Shown one piece after another: positions 23,804-32,287 of a DNA stretch of 35,174 nucleotides. The notes beneath the pieces are model-generated. The model searched no databases and was not told the origin of the DNA. It saw only the letters and a list, made by a program, of their open reading frames with translations. Origin of the DNA: Cupriavidus sp. IDO (GTDB lineage Bacteria > Pseudomonadota > Gammaproteobacteria > Burkholderiales > Burkholderiaceae); contig NZ_JWMA01000198.1 of the NCBI RefSeq assembly GCF_000812465.1, positions 1-35,174 of the forward strand, in the 5' to 3' direction. The position numbers were made by a program, and so were the translations under genes. Position 1 is the first letter of the stretch; each line of letters begins with the position of its first letter.

Positions 23804-24544
23804 ATGACGACAGTGGAAGGAAAAGTTGTAGCCATCACCGGTGCGAGCAGTGGGATTGGCGAAGCGACCGCACTCATGTTGGCGGCACGGGGTGCAAAAG
23901 TCGTGCTGGGTGCGCGAAGAAGGGATCGCCTGGAGGCGCTGGTCGCCCGCATCGCCGCCGCTGGCGGGGAGGCAATTTGGGTTCCGACAGATGTCAGACA
24001 ACGAAACGATTTATCGAACCTCGTTTCTCGAGCTTACGACAGCTATGGCAAGCTCGATGTCCTGGTAAGCAATGCCGGAATTGGCCCGATCTCGCCCCTT
24101 GACGAATTGCGGGTTGACGAATGGGACGACATGATTGACGTGAACTTAAAAGGTGTTCTGTATGGTATCGCGGCTGCGTTGCCGTTGTTTCGATCGCAGG
24201 GTTTCGGGCACTTCGTCAACATTGCCTCGACTGCAGCGTATCGCATCAAGCCCACGATGGCCGTCTATGCCGCTTCGAAACTGGGCGTGTGTGCTGTTTC
24301 AGAAGGGCTACGCCAGGAGGCCGGTGACAAAGTTCGCGTGACGGTCATTTCGCCGGGTTTCACGCAAACGAATTTCGCAGACTCGATGACTAACCAGGAA
24401 GTAAAGGCGCAGATCAACGCATCGATGGATCAATTTGCAATGTCACCCGATGCGATCGCGCGCGCGATCGCATTCGCAATCGAACAGCCTGCTGATGTCG
24501 ATGTAAGCGAAATCGTCGTGCGACCGACGGCGCAGGGCGCCTGA
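23804..24544 (+). CDS. Short-chain dehydrogenase/reductase (SDR)
   Basis: Classical SDR of 246 residues. The cofactor motif is TGASSGIG (12-19). NAG is at 90-92, and the catalytic set is Ser142, Tyr155 and Lys159 (YAASK). The ATG at 23804 has a strong AAGGAG. The longer frame from 23750 lacks a site. It is the last gene of the catabolic block, 98 bases after the quinone-reductase-like gene. The GARRRDRLEALV stretch with Arg after the second beta strand suggests NADPH or NADP. It may interconvert an alcohol and ketone alongside the zinc enzyme at 10645. Its GC content is visibly a little lower than the upstream genes. Confidence 0.9.
   Translation: MTTVEGKVVAITGASSGIGEATALMLAARGAKVVLGARRRDRLEALVARIAAAGGEAIWVPTDVRQRNDLSNLVSRAYDSYGKLDVLVSNAGIGPISPLDELRVDEWDDMIDVNLKGVLYGIAAALPLFRSQGFGHFVNIASTAAYRIKPTMAVYAASKLGVCAVSEGLRQEAGDKVRVTVISPGFTQTNFADSMTNQEVKAQINASMDQFAMSPDAIARAIAFAIEQPADVDVSEIVVRPTAQGA
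24450..24473. repeat. 24-bp perfect palindrome inside the SDR gene
   Basis: Centred on GCGC with GCGATCGC on each side, extending to A/T at both ends. It encodes DAIARAIA, so a repetitive helix plus GC-rich codons may explain it. Confidence 0.6.
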
Positions 24545-25111
24545 GACATGGTGCCGAGCGAGCGATATTGACGCGATGCACCGCTACCCCGAGCGACAGT
24601 ATCGGCACGCGGGGGCCAGATAGTCACGGGACACGCAGCTGCCGCCTGACCAATGCAAATCTGCGCGAATGCGTCGTCATACTGGCACAGAGAGCATCTG
24701 AATCGGCAGCACGTGCTTCATCCGGGGATTTTGATGAACCGCCATTCTTTGGGGGAAGAGATCTTTTGCTCTTGCCTGCATGAGCTGAGGGCCCGACGGC
24801 GGTTTGTGCTCGGTGCTCAAACTGAGCCAAGAAGGAAGGCGGTCCAAATTGGGGGAAGTGGCCTAGCCCATCGCGAGTGGGGGCTGGTGAAGTAGGTGCT
24901 TCTTGGCGTTAGACCGATGACGGTAGTGGATTCTCAGGTTTCCCTCAGGGCCTGCCTCAGGCCCGCATCTCAAAAGTAGGGACTGCCATCGAAACGCCAG
25001 CGGGTGGAGCCATTGCTGGATCGTCGCTTTGCCCGTTGGGCACGCACGTGGCGATATGGACGAAACGCAGACTTCGCCTCGCCAGGTCTGAAACCTTAGA
25101 GGGAGTGCCGA
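24545..25111. other. 567-base region without a confident gene
   Basis: Short frames exist on both strands but none shows a family signature or a good ribosome site. A hairpin GGGCCTG-CCT-CAGGCCC is at 24948-24964. The region lies between the catabolic block and a Tn3-family element. It may hold decayed insertion-sequence DNA, which I cannot identify. Confidence 0.5.
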
Positions 25112-25339
25112 TTGTTTCAAAGCGGAATTGAGCGAGTCATTCTTGGTGCAGCGACCGTCTTGTGGCTTGCCCACAGTTGGTATCTCAATAGGCAGCTCAT
25201 CGAAGCTCGCGAGAATCTGGGGCGGCTGCTTGAACAGTTCCCTGGCATTCGAGAGTCGCTTTCTGGGACTGAACCACGGTTGACGCGAGGGCCCGGGTGT
25301 CTTGATTTGGGTGCAATTTACGACGGTTTGCAAACCTAA
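25112..25339 (+). pseudogene. Small membrane-anchored protein, truncated by the Tn3-family element
   Basis: TTG start at 25112 with GGGAG upstream. The N-terminus looks like a single membrane anchor (VILGAATVLWLAHSWYL) followed by an amphipathic helix (LIEARENLGRLLEQF). The sequence runs into the transposon end at about 25294, so the last 15 residues and the stop come from the inverted repeat. No family recognised. It may be the 5' part of a longer gene cut by the insertion. Confidence 0.35.
25302..25337 (+). repeat. Left terminal inverted repeat of the Tn3-family element
   Basis: Matches the complement of 28445-28480 with three mismatches in 36. Reading inward it begins TTGATTTGGGTGCAATTTAC. 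Confidence 0.8.
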
Positions 25340-25442
25340 CCGGGTTCTGGGTCATCCAGCCTAAGTTCTTGATTTTCTGAGATTTGCTGTTCGCCTTTGC
25401 TTGACGTATCGTGTTTGGCCCACCGCATGGGAGGCGCACGAG

Positions 25443-28347
25443 ATGCAAGGTTGGCAGAGCACGTACTTGGGCGCGCGGGAGGTGCCGCGTGAACTCAGCA
25501 GTTTCGAATTGCAGACGTTTTTCACATACAGCCGCGCCGAGCACGAACTAATCGGGCGACGGCGGGGCTCGATGATGAAGCTGGGGCTGGCGCTGCACGT
25601 CGGCTTCCTGCGCATGACTGGTTGCCCATTGAATGCGTTCGGGATCCTGCCGCCGGTCCTGCTTCGCCATCTAGCTATTGAGCTAGATATCGACACACCC
25701 GATCTAGCTTCGTTACGGGCGCTCTACGCTCGCGGCCGAACGCTATCCGACCATCAACTCTTAGCTTGCCAGACGCTCGGATTTCGCCGGATGGTGGCAC
25801 ACCAGCGCCCGGCCCTTGTGCGGGCGTTGCGCGACGAGGTATCGCGTTGCGGAGATCGGGAACGACTGCTGTCGTATGGGCGCCAGTGGCTGTATCAGCA
25901 TCGATTGATCATCTTCCACGAGCGCGCCCTTCGAAGTCTTGTCGCGTCGGAATTGGCCGAGTTTGAGGCCCGCGCCGCTGCCTCGTACAGTACCGCCTGC
26001 TACCTGGCGACGATGGGTAGCCGCAATGGAACAAGTACGACCAGATGGTCAACACGTCCAGAACTGGCTCTGGGCTGCCCCAGCGAAGCACTCGACACGA
26101 CAGTTCGCGCAAGTGCTCGAACGTATTGAATGGCTGGTCGAAATTGGCGTTGACCGCCATCCAATCGGCCTCAACGATGTTCTGGTGCGGCGCTTCGCGC
26201 ATCGCTTGGCGGGTCGCTCGCCATCGTTCAGCGCACGAATCAAGGAGCCGGCACGCACCCTCGAGGTGGGCTCGTTCCTACGATATTGCCTGCTCACTGC
26301 CACTGATCAATTGATCCTCATGTTTCAGCGCCGGGTGGCAGATCTATGGCGGCAGAGTGCCGACGGTGTAACGGCTCCCGTCGACTGGGCCGCACAATAC
26401 AGGCAACTGCTCGATGAGCTAACCAGCTTGAATAGCGATGCGAGTATTTCAGATACGGAGCTGCGCTCGCATCTGGCTAACCTGGTAGCCGGCAAGCGTG
26501 CTCAGCGCGTATCAAGCCGGGCATCTGCGATCAGGCAGCGGCTGATCGACGCTATTAGGCCCGTGCGCGCGTTACTAGTGGCGGTCGCGAAGCTACCCTG
26601 GCAAGCCATCGGAGAACACCCCGCAATCGACGCTTTGAGCAAGCTGCGCGACCTGTATGCGAGGGGCGATCGACGCTTACCCGATGATGTGACCGCTCCT
26701 CGCCTAGGACAAGCCTGGCTCGAGGCCATCAGCGGTTCGGATCGCGAGCGCGCCTTCCGAGCATTTGAAGTCGCCACCCTGTTTGCCTTGCGTCGGGCCG
26801 TGCGCAACGGCTCGGTTTGGATCGAGCATTCATTGAGCTTCAGAGGTCGAGAGCGCTTATTTCTGCCAGCCGAGCGTTGGCAGGCTGAAGCTCGGCGACA
26901 CCATTCGCGGCTGTCGCTGCCAGCCCAAGCTGACGACTTCCTCAGGCCGTTACTTGAGCGTGTACGCACAGGCATTGCCGCAGTGGCGGCAGCGGCGCGC
27001 GCTGGTACGCTACGCGCGGATGACGAGTTGCACCTTGCACCACTAGCGGCACAGGAAGAGGATCCGGAGGTATCAAGGCTGCGGGCCCGCCTTGACCGCC
27101 ACATTGGCGATATCCAGCTACCTGAGGTCATCTTGGCAGTGGACGCCCAGGCGCGCTTCAGCTGGCACATGCTCGGCCGCGAACCCCGGTCTGAGCAGGA
27201 GCTGCTAACGGTCTACGCCAGCATCCTGGCGCATGGCACGAGTCTGACGGCGGCCGAGTGTGCCAGGATGATTCCCCAATTGTCGGCCACAAGCATTCGC
27301 CAAGCCATGCGCTGGGCGGGCGATGAGCGGCGACTGGCCCAGGCTTGTAAAGCAGTTCTGGAGTACATGCACCGCCATCCGATCGCGGCAAGCTGGGGCC
27401 GGTCGGACCTCGCCTCCTCGGACATGATGAGCTTGGAGACGAGTCAGCGTGTCTGGCAGGCTCGGCAAGACCCACGGCGCCAAACCGCCTCGGTCGGCAT
27501 CTATACTCACGTTCGAGATCGGTGGGGGATCTTCCACGCCCAGCCGATTGTGCTCAACGAAAGGCAGGCCGGCGCGGCAATCGAGGGCGTTATTCGGCAG
27601 GAGCGAATCGAGACCACGCAATTCGCAGTCGACACCCACGGCTATACGGACTTTGCCATGGCCTTGGCCAGGCTTCTGGGATTCGATCTCTGCCCGAGGT
27701 TGCGCGAGCTCAAACAGCGTCGGCTATTCGTACGCCGCGGAACCGCTATCCCCGATGAGATCGCAACCGTTTGCGTCGCCAACGTGGATACTGCAGCCAT
27801 CGAGGCACATTGGGACTCCTTGGTGCATCTGGCGGCCTCGGTGATGTCGGGACACGCCAGTGCAGTGGCAGTGCTGGGCCGATTTGGCTCGGCCGCCCGT
27901 GGTGACCCGCTCTATGAAGCCGGCGTGCAGTTGGGTAGGCTGCTGCGCACCGCCTTTCTAGCCGACTACTTCGTCAATGCCGGCTTTCGGCGAGAGTTGT
28001 TGCGAGTGCTCAATCGCGGCGAGGCCGTCAACTCACTGAAACGTGCAATTTATACAGGTCGGATCTCGGCGGCCCAAGCCAAACGCACGGACGAGGTGCA
28101 AGCCGTTGCCGACGCGTTGAGCCTGTTGGCAAATATTCTGATGGCGTGGAATACCGCCCAGATGCAGTCGATGCTCGATCAGGAGATGAGCCGGCGGCAG
28201 CCCATGCCAGCCGAGTTGTTCGGACGCATAGCGCCAACGAGGTTGGAGGGCATCAACTTGCAAGGCGTCTATCGCTTCCCGATTGAGCACTACACCGGAC
28301 AGCTGCTGCCGTCCCAGACAGCACCCAAAACAAGGGCTGCAAGCTGA
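25443..28347 (+). pseudogene. tnpA: Tn3-family transposase, frameshifted
   Basis: The N-terminal part (25443 to about 25980) starts MQGWQSTYLGAREVPRELSSFELQTFF and contains the DUF4158-like region. The C-terminal part continues in another frame from about 25985 (TVPPATWRRW on) to 28347. Together they give about 968 residues, a full Tn3 TnpA. Catalytic residues are visible: Asp in GRSDLASSD, Asp in FAVDTHGYTDFAM, and Glu in NRGEAVNSLKRAI. The frames meet between about 25975 and 25990, where one base is extra or missing. The break removes a single functional product unless it is a sequencing error. A homologous but diverged fragment is at 931-1271. Confidence 0.85.
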
Positions 28348-28444
28348 AATGAGACTGGCTTTGACCCCACGTTCGCACGATCGAGTGGATGGCTTAAATA
28401 CATTTATAATCAAAGCCTTACATCGACAAGCCCGCACCAAACCT

Positions 28445-28480
28445 GGGTTCGCAAACCGTCGTAAATTGCACCCAGATCAA
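28445..28480 (-). repeat. Right terminal inverted repeat of the Tn3-family element
   Basis: Reading leftward it begins TTGATCTGGGTGCAATTTAC and matches 25302-25337 at 33 of 36 positions. Further outward it continues to a GGGG at 28489. Confidence 0.8.
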
Positions 28481-28489
28481 AGCCACCCC

Positions 28490-28642
28490 AAAGTGCCCGA
28501 CGCAATGATCGCGGTTGCCAATAATCAGCTCGAGTCCGGCCAGAAGGCTGCAGCGCGCAAAACGCTGGAACAGGTCGTGGCCAAGTACCCCGGTACCGAA
28601 GGCGCGCGTGCGGCGAACAACCGGTTGAAGACGCTGAAGTGA
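28490..28642 (+). pseudogene. cpoB: C-terminal fragment of CpoB (YbgF, Tol-Pal system)
   Basis: About 50 codons read VPDAMIAVANNQLESGQKAA, then ARKTLEQVVAKYP and a Lys-rich end before TGA. This is the last TPR-like repeat of CpoB, the periplasmic coordinator of cell-wall synthesis and Tol-Pal. The fragment starts exactly at the transposon end (28489/28490), and no other part of cpoB or of tol-pal is in the window. Codons before 28490 in this frame are transposon sequence. It is a stranded tail carried or left by rearrangement; a complete cpoB presumably exists elsewhere. Confidence 0.65.
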
Positions 28643-28772
28643 GTGGGGCGGCTTCCAGCCGGCCGCACCACGCGTCGAAGGCCTGCTTTAGGTGGATCTT
28701 CAGATCCTGACGAACCTTACATTTTCCGGAGTGTGGGGTCTACGATGACCCTGAAAAGGTCCTGCCGGCTAG

Positions 28773-29000
28773 CTATACGGGCGCTGACACCCCTGCAGGT
28801 GCAATGGCAGTCATCACGCGAGCTGACCTGGTCCACTTCTTGTCGAGGACGGCGACGATCATCAGCCCAAGCGACGGGCTCAGGATCAACGAGAAGATAA
28901 TCCATGTGGCGCCGGAGCGTCCCAGGGCGTTGGCAAAAAGGCCAACCGCGAAGGAGCAGGTGATCCAGGCAACAATTGCAAGCATGGCGGCAGATTCCAT
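28773..29000 (-). CDS. Small two-helix membrane protein, function unknown
   Basis: 75 residues from an ATG at 29000. Two hydrophobic segments, MLAIVAWITCSFAVGLF and WIIFSLILSPSLGLMIVAVL, are separated by a short loop with Asn, Arg and Ser. The end after LDKKW is polar. This hydrophobic pattern on one strand is unlikely to be a shadow, since the opposite strand has no recognisable gene. Similar short two-helix proteins occur in phage and plasmid accessory DNA. No clear ribosome site is visible. No function can be assigned. Confidence 0.45.
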   Translation of the reverse strand: MESAAMLAIVAWITCSFAVGLFANALGRSGATWIIFSLILSPSLGLMIVAVLDKKWTRSARVMTAIAPAGVSAPV

Positions 29001-29109
29001 GGTTCAAAGTGATCGCCACGCGAAACGGCGAGTCATCAGTATGGGCACAACCGCAATCAGTAGCACTTGGGGAAAGGCATTAAGGGAAAGCGCTAAATGG
29101 GGCCATCGA

Positions 29110-29247
29110 ATGGAAGGCCTCTATCCCACCGTTGGTGGTCACCGCAACGCGAAAGGGCTGACCTGGAACGGGCAGGGCGAGATGTCGTCGTGGCTGAAGC
29201 GCGCGGTCAATGCGGGGCAGAGCGTGGAGTTTTTCCGGATCGGGTAG
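29110..29247 (+). pseudogene. Fragment resembling an H-NS-type DNA-binding C-terminus
   Basis: The frame ending at a TAG at 29245-29247 reads GLTWNGQGEMSSWLKRAVNA and ends FFRIG. TWNGQGEMSSWL...FFRI fits the H-NS core pattern TWsGrG..P.Wl...FlI. The N-terminal oligomerisation part is missing. It is not a copy of the H-NS gene at the left edge, which differs at most positions. It could be a relic or a very small stand-alone domain. Confidence 0.35.
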
Positions 29248-29301
29248 CGCCGCCGGTTATCTCGGCATCTGCCACGGATCGATCTGCGGCCGTAGCCCTT
29301 T

Positions 29302-29439
29302 GTGATAGCGAATTCCCCGTATCTTGGCACGCCACCCAAAACACGAGAGAAGGTACGACAGCGTTTCTCTGGCTCAGTATCCGAGCTCTTGGCCATTATC
29401 GATGAGCAGGTTGAAATCATCCGAAAACAGTCGCGCTAG
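29302..29439 (+). pseudogene. Short ORF or gene tail of unknown family
   Basis: A 45-codon frame from GTG 29302 to TAG 29439 ends VRQRFSGSVSELLAIIDEQVE then IIRKQSR. The last 25 residues look like a real amphipathic helix end of a protein, and the frame is open back to a stop at 29293. No ribosome site or family was recognised. It is probably a remnant. Confidence 0.2.
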
Positions 29440-29612
29440 TCACCTTTGCCGGCAGGGACCGACGCAGCGGTTCGTCCATGGGGCCATCCCTCCGCATGTT
29501 CAGCCATTGCCGCATCGAGTTCCAGCGCCCTGGGCGGCACACTGATCGTGCACTGGCCGCTCCCTGCGGCGCAGCAATGCTGCCCAACTGCTCGGGGACT
29601 GGATGGGATGCG

Positions 29613-29825
29613 ATGATTCGCATTGGCGTGCTGCGGCTGGCTGTCGAGCCCATCGACATGCGTGCCGGTACCGAGCGCCTGCTGGCGCGCGTGGTGCAGG
29701 TCTTCGGCACAGGCCAATCTCATCACGCTTACCTGTTTGCAAACGCCCGCCACACCCGCATCAAGCTATTGATACATGACAGCCTCGGCGTCTGGTGCGC
29801 CGCTCGCCGTCTCAACGAAGCATAA
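29613..29825 (+). pseudogene. tnpB: Truncated IS66-family TnpB (Orf2)
   Basis: From ATG 29613 the frame reads MIRIGVLRLAVEPIDMRAGT, then LLARVVQVFGTG, HHAYLFANARHTRIKLLIHD and GVWCAARRLNEA before TAA. This matches the N-terminal 70 residues of IS66-family TnpB (accessory to transposition), normally about 110-120 residues. The conserved C-terminal part is missing. Just upstream (about 29530-29615) a frame ending GTLIVHWPLPAAQQC... may be the tail of the preceding IS66 orfA, but this is weak. No TnpC is present, so the element is dead. Confidence 0.65.
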
Positions 29826-30223
29826 ACTGGTGCAGATGATCGTCCGTCCAGCCCATGGACGCCTGGATGATCTCGTGAAGCTGAGGCGACGTGATGTGCT
29901 CAGGAATGAGCACGCACACGTCGCCAAATCGGCGACTCGAGCCATACAGCGTAAATCGGAGGGACGAGCGTTCACAACGACGATGATCGCCGCGACCAAG
30001 GAATCAGTTTTTTCCACCGATCTTTGGCACTGCAGCAATAGCTGCCCCGCCTATAGTGAAACTCTGGTACAGCCCCTGCACCCGCATAGGTATGGGGGCC
30101 GCAGACGAGATCCCGCGGTACGTCTGCCTCGACATCGCCCTCATCAAAGCGATCTGGACCGATGAGGTCTGGAGCTTGGATCGTGGCCGCCGGCCAGCCC
30201 AGTGTACTTTCTTGGAGGCCTCC
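29826..30223. other. 398-base gap before phaZ
   Basis: No gene is supported. The phaZ frame is open back to 30056, but the first 56 codons do not resemble the family. The end carries the phaZ ribosome site (GGAGG at 30214-30218). No clear promoter was found. Confidence 0.5.
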
Positions 30224-31465
30224 ATGCTCTACCGGTTCATGGAGTATCAGCGCGCAATGTTCGCGCCATTCGCTGTGTGGGCAGCGAACGCGGCAAGCGC
30301 GTTTTCCGATCATGAGAACCCGCTGTCGCAGATACCGGGCGCTCCCGCCTTTGCCACTGGTTATGAAATGCTGTCCCGTCTGGGACGAACCTACGACAAG
30401 CCGGGGTTCGGTATCGCAGCTGTTGAGCACAACGGCTGCGTCATCCCTGTGGTCGAGCAAGTCGTCCTAGAAAGGGCATTTTGCCGCCTTTTGCGCTTCG
30501 CACCTGATCCGGTCACACTTGGCGCCGCCGCTTCGCCTACAAGACCTGCTGTGCTGGTCTGTGCGCCGCTGGCTGGGCATCACGCCGTCATGCTTCGCGA
30601 GATCGTCGAAACCTTATTGCCCGAGCATATTGTCTATGTGACGGACTGGATTGATGCGCGCTGTGTTCCACTGGTGGACGGGCCGTTTCACCTGGATGAC
30701 TATGTCACCGAACTGCAGGCGTTTATCCGTCAGATTGGCGCGGCGGAACCGCTGCACGTGATCGCCATCTGCCAGGCCACCGTGCCAGCCCTGGCGGCTG
30801 TTTCCCTGTTGGCCAGCGCGGACGAGCCGACTCCCAGGAGCCTGATCCTCATGGGCGGGCCCATTGATGCGCGTCGCAGCCCCACCGCGGTGGGAAAATT
30901 GGCCGCAGATCACTCGCTCGTGTGGTTTCAACGGAATCTGATCTATACAGTGCCCGATCGCTACGCCGGTGCCGGTCGCAAGGTGTACCCGAACTTCCTG
31001 CAGCTTGCCGGCTTGATGGCAGCACAGCCAGGTCTTTTGGTGGCGTCGCACTGGAACTACTATTTGGAGCTCGCGCTGGGTGACTACGAGCGTGCCGAGG
31101 CCCTCCGGCGCGTTCGCGATGCGCACCATGCGGTGCTCGACATGGCGGCCGAGTTCTATCTGGATACCATCCAGATCGTGTTCCAGGAATTCCGTCTGGC
31201 ACGCGGCAATTGGTTCGTAAAAGGCCAGCCCGTGCGTCCGCAAGACATCCGCGCTACTAGGCTACTGACCATAGAAGGCGACCACGACGCCATTTCCGGC
31301 TGCGGGCAGACCCAGGCAGCGCACGGTCTGTGCCGAGGCATTGCGGCACGCGACAAGCAGCACGTGACAGCGCGCCGGTGCGGCCACTACGATCTTTTCG
31401 CTGGCTCCGGGTGGCACTCCGAGATATACCCTGGCATCCGCGCCCTAACTCGGCAAGATACATAA
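30224..31465 (+). CDS. phaZ: Intracellular polyhydroxybutyrate depolymerase
   Basis: Degrades the cell's own amorphous PHB granules. It has 413 residues from the ATG at 30224, chosen because GGAGG sits 5 bases upstream and family similarity begins MLYRFMEYQRAMFAPFAVWA. The frame extends 56 codons upstream without conservation. The alpha/beta-hydrolase nucleophile is a cysteine, Cys183 in AICQATVP. With Asp355 (GDHDAIS) and His388 (CGHYDLF) it reproduces the Cys183-Asp355-His388 set known for Ralstonia eutropha PhaZ1. No signal peptide is visible. R. eutropha has several paralogs, so this may be an accessory copy. It is not accompanied by other pha genes, though a Lys/Ala-rich DNA-binding protein lies downstream. 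Confidence 0.92.
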   Translation: MLYRFMEYQRAMFAPFAVWAANAASAFSDHENPLSQIPGAPAFATGYEMLSRLGRTYDKPGFGIAAVEHNGCVIPVVEQVVLERAFCRLLRFAPDPVTLGAAASPTRPAVLVCAPLAGHHAVMLREIVETLLPEHIVYVTDWIDARCVPLVDGPFHLDDYVTELQAFIRQIGAAEPLHVIAICQATVPALAAVSLLASADEPTPRSLILMGGPIDARRSPTAVGKLAADHSLVWFQRNLIYTVPDRYAGAGRKVYPNFLQLAGLMAAQPGLLVASHWNYYLELALGDYERAEALRRVRDAHHAVLDMAAEFYLDTIQIVFQEFRLARGNWFVKGQPVRPQDIRATRLLTIEGDHDAISGCGQTQAAHGLCRGIAARDKQHVTARRCGHYDLFAGSGWHSEIYPGIRALTRQDT

Positions 31466-31766
31466 CTAGCCGCGGTGCTCGCGCCCATCATGCAAACACC
31501 ACAGTTGGCATCACCTGCACGCGGCAGTCGTAAGAATTCGATGTCGGCCGTCCACGATGACGTTGCTCACCACTGGGCCTAGCAATACCGCTTCTCCAAC
31601 GAGGCAATGGTGATCCGCGGCATTCGGCGTTAGCTATCCTTCGCGACAAATAGGTCACAACGTGATAGGGGCCTCTCGATTACAACTCATCTCGAGTCAC
31701 GGTAGTGGACACCGTTCATGCCCGGTGCCAAGAACGAAGATTGCACTGACTGCCGCACTCGCCGTG
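31466..31766. other. 301-base gap after phaZ
   Basis: No gene, repeat or terminator with a T-run could be supported. It ends at the stop of the small minus-strand gene. Confidence 0.5.
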
Positions 31767-31967
31767 TTACGAAATGCGGCGCAGGGCTTCAAGCATAGAA
31801 GCCCCTTGACTCGTCAAGCGAGGGTGGGCATTACCGCTACCATGGCCATGCTCCATCGTCACCAGTTTGTGGACCAGCAATCCGTCCAGTTGTTCTGGTT
31901 CGAGATCGTCGATGTCTTGCGCACCGCCAAGCAGTAGCAGCGCGGCGATTTCATGCGGACTGAGCAT
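31767..31967 (-). CDS. Small conserved protein, function unknown
   Basis: 66 residues from the ATG at 31967, with a strong AAAGGAG site (31974-31980 on the plus strand as its complement) that decides the start over a 42-codon upstream extension. It reads MLSPHEIAALLLLGGAQDID, then DLEPEQLDGLLVHKLVTMEH, and ends LTSQGASMLEALRRIS. The pattern of a LLL helix, EPxxLdgLLxhkLV and LTxxG looks like a minimal winged-helix or MarR-like end (a wing with H-rich turn and LT..G). I recall similar uncharacterised proteins in Cupriavidus and Ralstonia. It is convergent with phaZ. A DNA-binding role is only a guess. Confidence 0.65.
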   Translation of the reverse strand: MLSPHEIAALLLLGGAQDIDDLEPEQLDGLLVHKLVTMEHGHGSGNAHPRLTSQGASMLEALRRIS

Positions 31968-32287
31968 GTCAGGCTCCTTTGTCGGGGCGCGGAAAAAGGA
32001 ACTACGACTGCTGGTCCGTGGATGGAGTTCCACGGAGGATGGTAGGAACGACACTGCGTGCACTCGGTGCGAGGACGCGCTGAGTATGCGCACACCGAGC
32101 GTTTAACGTAAACCGTCTTGTCGGCGGAATCAAGCTCCACGTGTGCTGCGATGCAGCGGAGTGAAGCTGAGACACATCGGATCGTTGGTTGGTGTCTCAG
32201 GCGTTTCGCGACACCATGGCGAGCCGGATCACTGCAGATCGCGACAATAGTTATACTCCGCGCTCCAACGAATAACAGATAATCAAC
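31968..32287. promoter_or_regulatory. 320-base divergent upstream region with inverted repeat
   Basis: Lies between the small minus-strand gene and the histone-like gene. It contains perfect 9-bp arms CTGAGACAC (32167-32175) and GTGTCTCAG (32192-32200) with a 16-base loop. A -10 like TATACT at 32252-32257 lies 31 bases before the ATG at 32288; a matching -35 is poor. Confidence 0.4.

Larger units (their letters stand above)
25294..28489. mobile_element. Tn3-family element with tnpA only (about 3.2 kb), defective
   Basis: Inverted repeats at 25302-25337 and 28445-28480 agree at 33 of 36 bases and share GGGTGCAATTTACGACGGTT. Similarity extends outward to GGG(G)TG at about 25294 and 28489 with one gap, giving the usual GGGG-type Tn3 ends of about 44 bp. 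The only gene inside is a transposase of about 968 codons broken by a frameshift. No resolvase or passenger gene is present, as in IS1071. The flanking bases show no 5-bp duplication, and a cpoB tail begins directly at the right end, so one side has been rearranged. Confidence 0.7.

Noticed and set aside
24863..25333. 156-codon minus-strand frame near the left Tn3 end
   Set aside because: Crosses the transposon boundary and shows no family resemblance or ribosome site.
28730..28760. GGGTCATCGTA match (minus strand) to the 759-930 element ends
   Set aside because: Only 11 bases match, then similarity stops; more likely chance or a weak hairpin than a third element end.
29972..30460. 162-codon minus-strand frame overlapping the phaZ start
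   Set aside because: Overlaps a well-supported gene with a ribosome site and has no recognisable domain.
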